A stretch of DNA of 64,000 bases, taken from assembly GCF_019279795.1 (NCBI RefSeq), contig NC_056731.1:862192071-862256070 (forward strand). The letters run 5' to 3'. The translations under genes were made by a program, and so were the position numbers. Of the stretch, positions 58,032 to 64,000 are shown in pieces. The notes beneath the pieces were generated by a model, which searched no databases, was not told the DNA's origin, and worked only from the letters and a program-made list of their open reading frames with translations. The stretch's first letter is position 1, and the number at the start of each line of letters is the position of its first letter. Source of the stretch: Protopterus annectens. Lineage: Eukaryota; Chordata; Ceratodontiformes; Protopteridae.

Positions 58032-58900
58032 AATATTCAAAAAATGTGCACGCTGATTGGTCAGCATGCACGTTGTAAATAAGAGTTATAGTAATGGAAA
58101 ACGGTCCGGTCGCCCGGACTTTTTCCATTACTATAACTCTTTTTTTTTTTTTACAGCAACGGAGAACACAAGAGCTCCATTGCTTCACACTGTCTTGCTA
58201 TGTTAAACTCGTTTAACATAGCGAGACAGCATTAAAAAAAGCAATGGACATTCTCCGTTGCTTTTTTTAATGCTGTCTCGCTATGTTAAATGAGTTTAAC
58301 ATAGCGAGACAGTTTGTAAAAAGCAATGGAGATCTTGCTTTCTCCGTTGCTTTTTACAAACTGTCTCGCTACGTTAAACCCATTTAACATAGCGAAACAG
58401 TTTCTTTTTACAAAGTGTTTTGCTATGTTAAATGGGTTTAACATAGCGAGACAGCTTTAAAAAAAGCAACGGCTCCGTTGCTTTTTTTAAAGCTGTCTCG
58501 CTATGTTAAACCCATTTAACATAGTGAAACACTTTGTAAAAAGCAACTGAGATCTTGCTTTCTCCGTTGCTTTTGCCCACAGCTCTGATGTACGGCGTAG
58601 GCATACGCATGCGCAGTACATCAGAACTGCCGCAGAATACCAGACAGCTGCGGAAGGGCAGCAAGGAGGCATTATACAATGCCATTATTTAAGAAAAGTA
58701 ATTATTTTTTTTTTAAATAATGTCATTAGAGTATAATAACCCACTTCTGGGTGTGGGTAATGCTGGATTTACCCATGGTTGGCTTTGTTTGGTCACTCCG
58801 GCTTCGCCCTCGTGACCAAACCACGCCAACCGTGGGTAAATCCAGCATTACCCACACCCATGCGTGGGTTATTGCTATAATAAAGCACTTAAAGTGATTT
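58032..58900. mobile_element. hairpin-array foldback element, copy 2
   Basis: Left end AAAATGTGCACGCTGATTGG. A hairpin 58084-58141 is centred on GTCCGGTCGCCCGGAC. An array of alternating palindromes lies at 58156-58570, further hairpins at 58582-58622 (CTGATGTAC pairing with GTACATCAG) and 58625-58662, an A/T hairpin 58680-58722, and a large terminal hairpin 58733-58877 with arms of about 57 bp (GTGTGGGTAATGCTGGATTT). Both ends match copy 1 at 28199-28965. No coding region is seen. Confidence 0.88.
58156..58570. repeat. array of two alternating palindromic modules
   Basis: Module P1, a 40-bp dyad of the form CTGTCTCGCTATGTTAAA joined to its complement, occurs five times: 58190-58229, 58273-58312, 58361-58400, 58415-58454 and 58493-58532. 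Module P2, of the form GCAAYGGAG...CTCCGTTGC, occurs at 58156-58183, 58241-58261, 58323-58351, 58466-58481 and 58542-58569. They alternate except between the third and fourth P1, where P2 is missing. Linkers are AAAAAGC/GCTTTTT, themselves complementary. Confidence 0.93.
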
Positions 58901-59815
58901 TGAGATGCTGATATAGGTCAGGAAACAAAGACAGAGTGAAAAACAGATTTTTTTAGTTCTAGGGTAGAGTTTTCCTTTAATGGGAACCAGGGGTATTACA
59001 AGAAACAGAAGGCAACCAGTTTGTCCTCATGTATATTTATGAAGGGCACATTGCTAAGAATTGTGACTAGAAAATAATGCAACTTGTGCAGGGGAAAGGG
59101 GCACTTCAGGTGAGAATGTCAGCCCAATAGCACAGGGTGTCTTCAAGAACGCCTTTTTTTTGACTGACTCTTCTCCAGAATGGTGTATGAAGTAATGGAA
59201 TTTGAAAAATAGGTAAATAATGAAAAGATGTAGAAAGGCAAGAAGGTATTATGAAGCAAAAGCATAACATAAAAAAAGCAGAGGTGGAGCAGAAATGTTA
59301 CTGAAGGGAGGGAAAGCAGATTTTAGGCATGGCAAAGTGATTCTGAGAGTTCAGGATTATAAGGATTGTGAGAGTGAAAGTAAATAAAAGGAAACAGTCC
59401 AGAAGAAAAGGAAAAATGAAAAGAAGGGAAAAAGAAAGGCAAGGATAAACATCTTAAGAATAAAAAGTAAACAGTATAAAACAACTGAAAACAAGTTATA
59501 CTAACCTAGATTAAAAAAGATTAGAGTAATGAAAATGTCTATAAGGAAGAAAATGACAGGCAGTGTGAGGCTGGAAAATCATTAGAATATGTGTTAGTTC
59601 TACCACTTCCAACACAGCTAGAAGTAGATCTATTCTGTTCCCTATCACTACAGACAAATAAAGGAACAGAGAAAAGTTCAAACATCCAGAAAATTACAAG
59701 CAGAAGATCAGATACTAGTTGAAACCTGATAGGCAAGGGGGACATAAATGGTTTGAGCAAATCTGTTTAATTATACATTGGAGGGGAAATAATCTAGTCT
59801 AAGTTATATTTAAAT
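58900..59815. other. unassigned, A-rich
   Basis: Purine-rich on the plus strand (59200-59500). No coding or repeat family recognised. Confidence 0.5.
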
Positions 59816-59819
59816 AATG

Positions 59820-60960
59820 TAGAATCCATGAACCCAGTGTCAGATCCATATAGGTTCAAAACCATGACCACAATTTTTTTACAGAGATAATGACAACAAG
59901 ACTATCAAAGCTTCTGCAGAACTTGATAGGATTAGATTGATGTGGCTTTATTAATGGTGACAAACTTTCAACAATATAGTGAAAACAGCAATGTTAATAG
60001 GTGATTGCTAAAGAAAAAGGCAGCACATTAATGATAACAACTCTGGTTGCTGAGAAAGCATTTAAAACTGGGAGTTCCCACAGGAAGTATTGAAGCAAAC
60101 TGTATTCCCAGTGAGGCTCTGCAAGTTAATTATGAGTACCTACGAAGATTTGTCAGCTCTAGTCAAAGTTAATGGGAGTTTATGTCCAAACCCTTTAATC
60201 TACACAAAAGCACACATCAGGAATGCTCAAGCATCACCACTTCTATTTGCTAAATATTTAGAACCATTAGATGCAAGTATATGACTAACCCAGATTCAGG
60301 GCAGACGTGAGGTGAGTCACAGATTAAAACAGTGATGTTTGTGGATGATACTTTCATATATCTGATAAACCTGTTCCATGAACAGAAGGTTGTTCAACAT
60401 TATTCAGGGTTCAGAGTTAAAGAAGCAAAGACCAAGGCATTAATTATTAGTTTGCACTTGTGCACTATTTATTTCAGAACTATCTAGGGCGTCAAAGACT
60501 AACATATTCAGCAGGATTGCTACTAACATGGTTCAAAGGTCAGTACAAGTATCTTGGGAAGAGGTGAAAAACAATGTAATGGTAAAAATTTAAAAAGTGG
60601 AGATTACTGGTCACTGGTCCAGAATTCCAGGCTATAAAATGTTTTTAGTACCTTTGATAGTAAACGTGGAGCAGGCCTTTATAGCCCCACCAGTGGATAA
60701 CTTTTTCAAGAAGATTAAAAAGAAAGGAATTTATATGGGAAATAAATTGGGCAAGAGTATCACAGGACAAAATAATAATGTCTGCACAGTATGGGAGATT
60801 AAATACCCAGGATCTGCAGGATTATTTAAGGGTCACATATTTGCTAGGGTTGCGTTTAGTACAGAACCATTATAAAATGACATGGAAAACATGATGCTGA
60901 CACAAGCAGGGTTGACAGAAACTACTTGATGTCTCACATATTGCACCTTGTCTAAATTCT
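59820..60960 (+). pseudogene. L1 element D, ORF2 RT fragment, very decayed
   Basis: Pieces in L1 order: ITTRLSKLLQNLIGLD-like near 59890, SPLLFAKYLEPLDA near 60240, TVMFVDDTFIYLINL near 60320 (the catalytic DD is kept, though the context is broken), YKYLGKR near 60550, YKMFLVPLIVNVEQAFI near 60630. The last aligns with L1 B at 36605-36640. Stops are dense. Confidence 0.75.
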
Positions 60961-61319
60961 ACAGACCACCTGAGGGTATGGGTCCTTTTTATCCAATCCC
61001 TTCCTCCTTGCTAAGCAGAGAAAAGGGACATATGTAAAAATATCAAATGGATAGTACTGAAAAGGACTGTTAGGGACTACAGACCTTTAAAAGATTTTTA
61101 AAAAATATTTCCTGCTGATTTAGCCCACTTGGGGCCTCTAAAAGAGTAGCATTGTAATCCTATGTTGATAGAAGCTTGTGTTCTTTTAACAAAATGCAGA
61201 GGCTATTAATCAGTTGAACTCTAGATCCATTATTAATGCTCATTCATCAGCATGTAGCCCACGCACCTATCAAGAAGAGTAATGGAAGTTCCCTAATGCC
61301 CTGGAATCTTTTATATCCA

Positions 61320-61515
61320 CCTGAGCTGCCACCATCTCAGACAGATGGGACATTGGTTTAACATCTCATCTGAAGGACAACACACTTAGGAATGTAGCAC
61401 CCCTCCTATGCTGCACTGTACTATTAGCAATCCATTTACCTGGTGTGAGAACAGAACCTACAGCCTTCTGCACCAAAGATGAGGGTGCTACCCATAATGC
61501 CACAGATAGTACACT
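61320..61515 (-). mobile_element. tRNA-derived SINE-like segment, minus strand
   Basis: Reverse complement has ATTATGGGTAGCACCCTCAT (box-A-like), then GTAGGTTCTGTTCTCAC (box-B-like, degraded), then CTTCAGATGAGATGTTAAACC, a phrase common in vertebrate SINE bodies. Old, without visible duplication. Confidence 0.6.
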
Positions 61516-61529
61516 TGCCTCAGGTGCAG

Positions 61530-62435
61530 ACAGAAGATAATTCTCTCAAACTGTTTGTACAAAGCAGAACAAACTTTCACCTATAAGTATGATAGCTAAG
61601 AATTCTATACGCCAATGGGGAAGAAGAAGAAAATATCCTTTTACCAAATATATCCAATACCTTTCCTTCCTTGTCCACAGGTGAAGGACTGAAGGACACC
61701 AAAAGCCTGTTTCCAGCTGGCAAAGATGCTGATATGTCACAGCATCAGACCTGAGGTGGGAAAACAAATGCTTGTTAGTTTGATAAACTTAATAAATCCT
61801 ACATGCTTTTTTGGGAACTGAAGGTTGAGAATCAGGATTGTCATAGGCAGCATTAAATACATTCTCCACATTTGGCACTAACGGATGATTGGGAGTGGAA
61901 TGAGGCACATCTACTTACAGCATACATAATGTCTCCTCACTTCAAGGGGAGCTGCCATTTGTTCCCATAAAAACATCATATTCATCCTGGCTATAATCTG
62001 TTAAAAGGAAAATTCCTCCAAATAAAGTTGTTTGGGCCAAGTTTCCACTGAATCAGGGAAAAGGGCTTGGGAATCTACAGGAGAAGAAGCCCTGTCTGTG
62101 TGTGTGTCAGAATCATCTGACATGTCTTCCGTATGAATGTTTCTGCTAGCATTTTTTTCAAGTAAGAATTTATGAGCACCATGATTAACAGCCTGATACA
62201 AATTCCTAGCTAAGGTAAGAAAATTCTGTTTTCTAACATACACAATGAGTTCAGAAGAAGCATATTTAACTTTTCATTTTTTTCTTTAAAATACGGCAGA
62301 TGTGCTTCTTCTCCATCAAAAGGTCTCTTTCTCCAGCATTATCGAACAGCATCTGCCAGACTGCCTCCCTGGCCCATGAAAGATATTTCAAATCCTATGA
62401 TAAATAGGAAAGAGTGTTCCCTAATAGCTTAGGAT
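61530..62435. other. unassigned stretch with one minus-strand frame
   Basis: The frame 62243-62001 (80 residues, Ser/Asp-rich, EDMSDDSDTHTDRASSPVDS) could be part of a retroelement Gag. I cannot place it. Confidence 0.35.
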
Positions 62436-62439
62436 GATG

Positions 62440-62655
62440 ATTTAATGACCATCACATCTAATTTTAAATACGACGGGTTAAAAAGATTATTGGATATGTA
62501 ATAAACTATGAGAAATCAGAAAGATTACAACTATATAATAGCAGGACAAATGAAACATCACACCATATTCCTGTTGCTGTGGTAAATAATATTACATTTT
62601 TAGGGATACAAACATTGCCTGACCAAGAGAAAACAGTCCATTATAAATGTAAATG
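62440..62655 (+). pseudogene. L1 ORF2 RT fragment interrupted by DIRS C
   Basis: Frames read MRNQKDYNYIIAGQ-like, then NITFLGIQTLPDQEKTVHYK, the L1 motif normally seen as FKYLGIxI after the RT active site. It ends where the DIRS terminal repeat begins. Confidence 0.65.
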
Positions 62656-63082
62656 AGAAGTTATGTACCTACCATAACGTTCCATGTTAGTTGTCTTCTT
62701 CTCGCCTTCTTTCTTGCTGGATGGACTCAGCCTATACTAAAGCTCGAGAGCTGATTTTACCAGCTCAAGGTACCCTATATCCCATAATGCTAGGCGCCAA
62801 TTACCCAGATCTCGTTTGGTAGTTGAAAAACCCTACCAATTCTAGCCCCTAAAAACGAGGGGAGAAGGGGAAGGAAAAACCTTCCTAGTGTAACTAAGAG
62901 AACTCACAGCTACCCAAAAAGGATAACAAAAAGTAGGCTTCAAACTGTGTAAGGTGAAGACCCCCCAAGAAAAAAGGGGGATCCTTTCGGTCTGTCCAGG
63001 CTAGGGGGATGGCGGGTGGGACGCAAGAAAGAAGGCGAGAAGAAGACAACTAACATGGAAAGTTATGGTAGGTACATAACTT
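62651..63082. repeat. 65-bp inverted repeat pair in the DIRS C end
   Basis: Arms GAGAAGTTATGTACCTACCA (left) and the complement TGGTAGGTACATAACTTCTC (right) pair along about 65 bp with very few mismatches. 300 bp separate them. Confidence 0.93.
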
Positions 63083-64000
63083 CTCAATGTTAAGTTGTCG
63101 ATCTCGCCTTCATTCTTGCTGGATGGGATCACGTCCCTAGCACCTTCATCCCGGGTGGCTCATCGGAACAGACTCTTGAGAACGGTGGAACCAAAATTTG
63201 CCCTGTTTCTGGAGGCCATGTCTAATTTGTAGTGTGAGATAAAAGTATGAGGAGAAGCCCATGTGGCTGCCGCACAAATAGAATCTACTGGCAGTCTAGC
63301 TTGAAAGGCTGTTGATGTAGCTAGCGCTCTGGTTGAATGAGCTCTTGGCCTAGAAGGTAATTCTTGATGTCTGAGCTTATAGATAAGGGTAATCACAGAG
63401 GACAGCCATCTAGAAAGGGTTACTTTGGATACTGGAAGGCCCTTTTTACCTTCCGCATAGGACAGAAATAGTTGTTCAGATTTCCTGGTTTGTTTAGTTC
63501 TGTCCAGATAGTAACAGAGTTGACGATGAACGCTCAGACAATGCAATTTTTGCTCCGCCCTGCTGGAGTAGTTAGGGAAGAAAACTGGGAGATCAATAGT
63601 TTGATTTAAATTTGCCTCAGAAGCTACCTTGGGTACAAAGGACGGGTTAGTCCTGAGAGAGACTCTGTCTTTGTGGAAAACTAGATAAGGGAGACGAATG
63701 CAAAGGGCATGAAGTTCTGATACTCTCCTAGCAGATGTTATGGCGACTAGGAAGAGAGTTTTCCAAGAGAGCAATTTCAAAGGACAAGAAGCCGCAGGTT
63801 CAAAGGGAGGGAGAATAAGGGATGTTAAGACTAAATTTAAGTCCTACTGCGGTGGGGGATCTCTGATTGGTGGCTTGAGTAATAAGATTCCTTTAAGGAA
63901 GGCTTTACAAAGCTTATGGGACATGATGCTGGAGTCCGATAAGCCTATGTGAAAATTTGAAATAGCCGCTAACTGAACTTTGACTGTGGAGGATGAAGAG
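62656..64000 (-). mobile_element. DIRS-like element C, 3' part (runs off the right edge)
   Basis: The terminal repeat (62656 to about 62860) holds a CTCGAGAGCTG and CCCATAATGCTAGG pattern like the ends of DIRS B. A near-perfect 65-bp inverted pair lies at 62651-62715 and 63016-63082. Part of the end (CGCCTTCATTCTTGCTGGATGG) is repeated once more at 63103-63126 beside the recombinase, as an internal complementary region. The recombinase follows on the minus strand. Confidence 0.87.
63160..64000 (-). pseudogene. DIRS tyrosine recombinase, catalytic residues intact
   Basis: The frame from 63780 to 63160 (206 codons) has SARRVSELHAL with the first catalytic Arg, a basic middle, RAHSTRALATSTAF with the HxxR pair, and HTFISHYKLD with the nucleophilic Tyr. 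The same frame continues upstream to the window edge (LAAISNFHIGLSDSSIMSHK, LLKPPIRDPP, DLNLVLTSL) and is interrupted only by a TAG at 63844-63846, where related proteins would have Trp. Apart from this stop the visible part looks functional. It would integrate a circular DNA form of the element. Compare the dead copy in DIRS B. Confidence 0.9.

Noticed and set aside
58141..58575. CRISPR-like array
   Set aside because: The spaced repeats are palindromic modules in a eukaryotic transposon context, spacers are complementary linkers, and no cas genes are present.

Overview
This window looks like intergenic or intronic DNA from a vertebrate with a large, transposon-packed genome. It holds no recognisable host gene. 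No run of exons with splice sites, no conserved cellular protein and no RNA gene beyond tRNA-like SINE heads can be supported. It combines CR1-, L1- and RTE-type LINEs, DIRS tyrosine-recombinase elements, a Gmr1-like Ty3/gypsy element, a Penelope-like element, Tc1 and MULE transposons, fish/amphibian-style tRNA-SINEs and long CA/TA microsatellites. That mix fits a lungfish, salamander or similar lineage better than a mammal or bird. This placement is inference; nothing here fixes the species.

Region 1-17.8 kb is one L1 ORF2 3' end (pieces at 1819-2249, 7930-8178 and 17220-17752) broken up by later insertions. These are a DIRS element entering from the left edge (1-1818), a 5.7-kb Ty3/gypsy element with integrase ahead of reverse transcriptase (2250-7929, minus strand), and a 9-kb DIRS element (8179-17219, minus strand). 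The DIRS element in turn carries a 3.27-kb MULE transposon with a FLYWCH-type zinc finger and a 9-bp target duplication (11247-14520).

Region 17.8-26.5 kb is a second, decayed Ty3/gypsy element on the plus strand (zinc knuckle, protease, RT, RNase H, integrase). It is split by an RTE LINE (18690-21545), a tRNA-SINE, a Tc1 transposon sitting inside the RNase H reading frame, and a short Penelope-like remnant with a 17-bp target duplication. Region 28.2-29.0 kb is a hairpin-ended foldback element.

Region 29.4-40.5 kb is one complete but dead L1 bounded by a 13-bp target duplication. Inside it lie an antisense CR1, a hAT-like MITE, two long-TIR MITEs with 8-bp duplications, a Penelope-like element with RT and GIY-YIG domains and a 14-bp duplication, and a SINE. 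From 40.8 to 50.4 kb there are two further CR1 copies (the second with a nearly intact RT), an antisense LINE inside an antisense L1 piece, a pair of 200-bp direct repeats ending in a strong stem-loop, and a SINE with a perfect 20-bp duplication.

Region 51.8-53.1 kb has a 615-bp palindromic element bounded by TA repeats and another SINE. Region 53.1-57.3 kb is mostly unassigned. At 57.3-58.9 kb lies the oddest structure: a coding-like 164-bp tandem duplication next to an 800-bp series of hairpins in which two palindromic modules alternate. The right end (59.8-64.0 kb) has decayed L1, a SINE-like segment, and the recombinase end of a third DIRS element with its catalytic residues intact.
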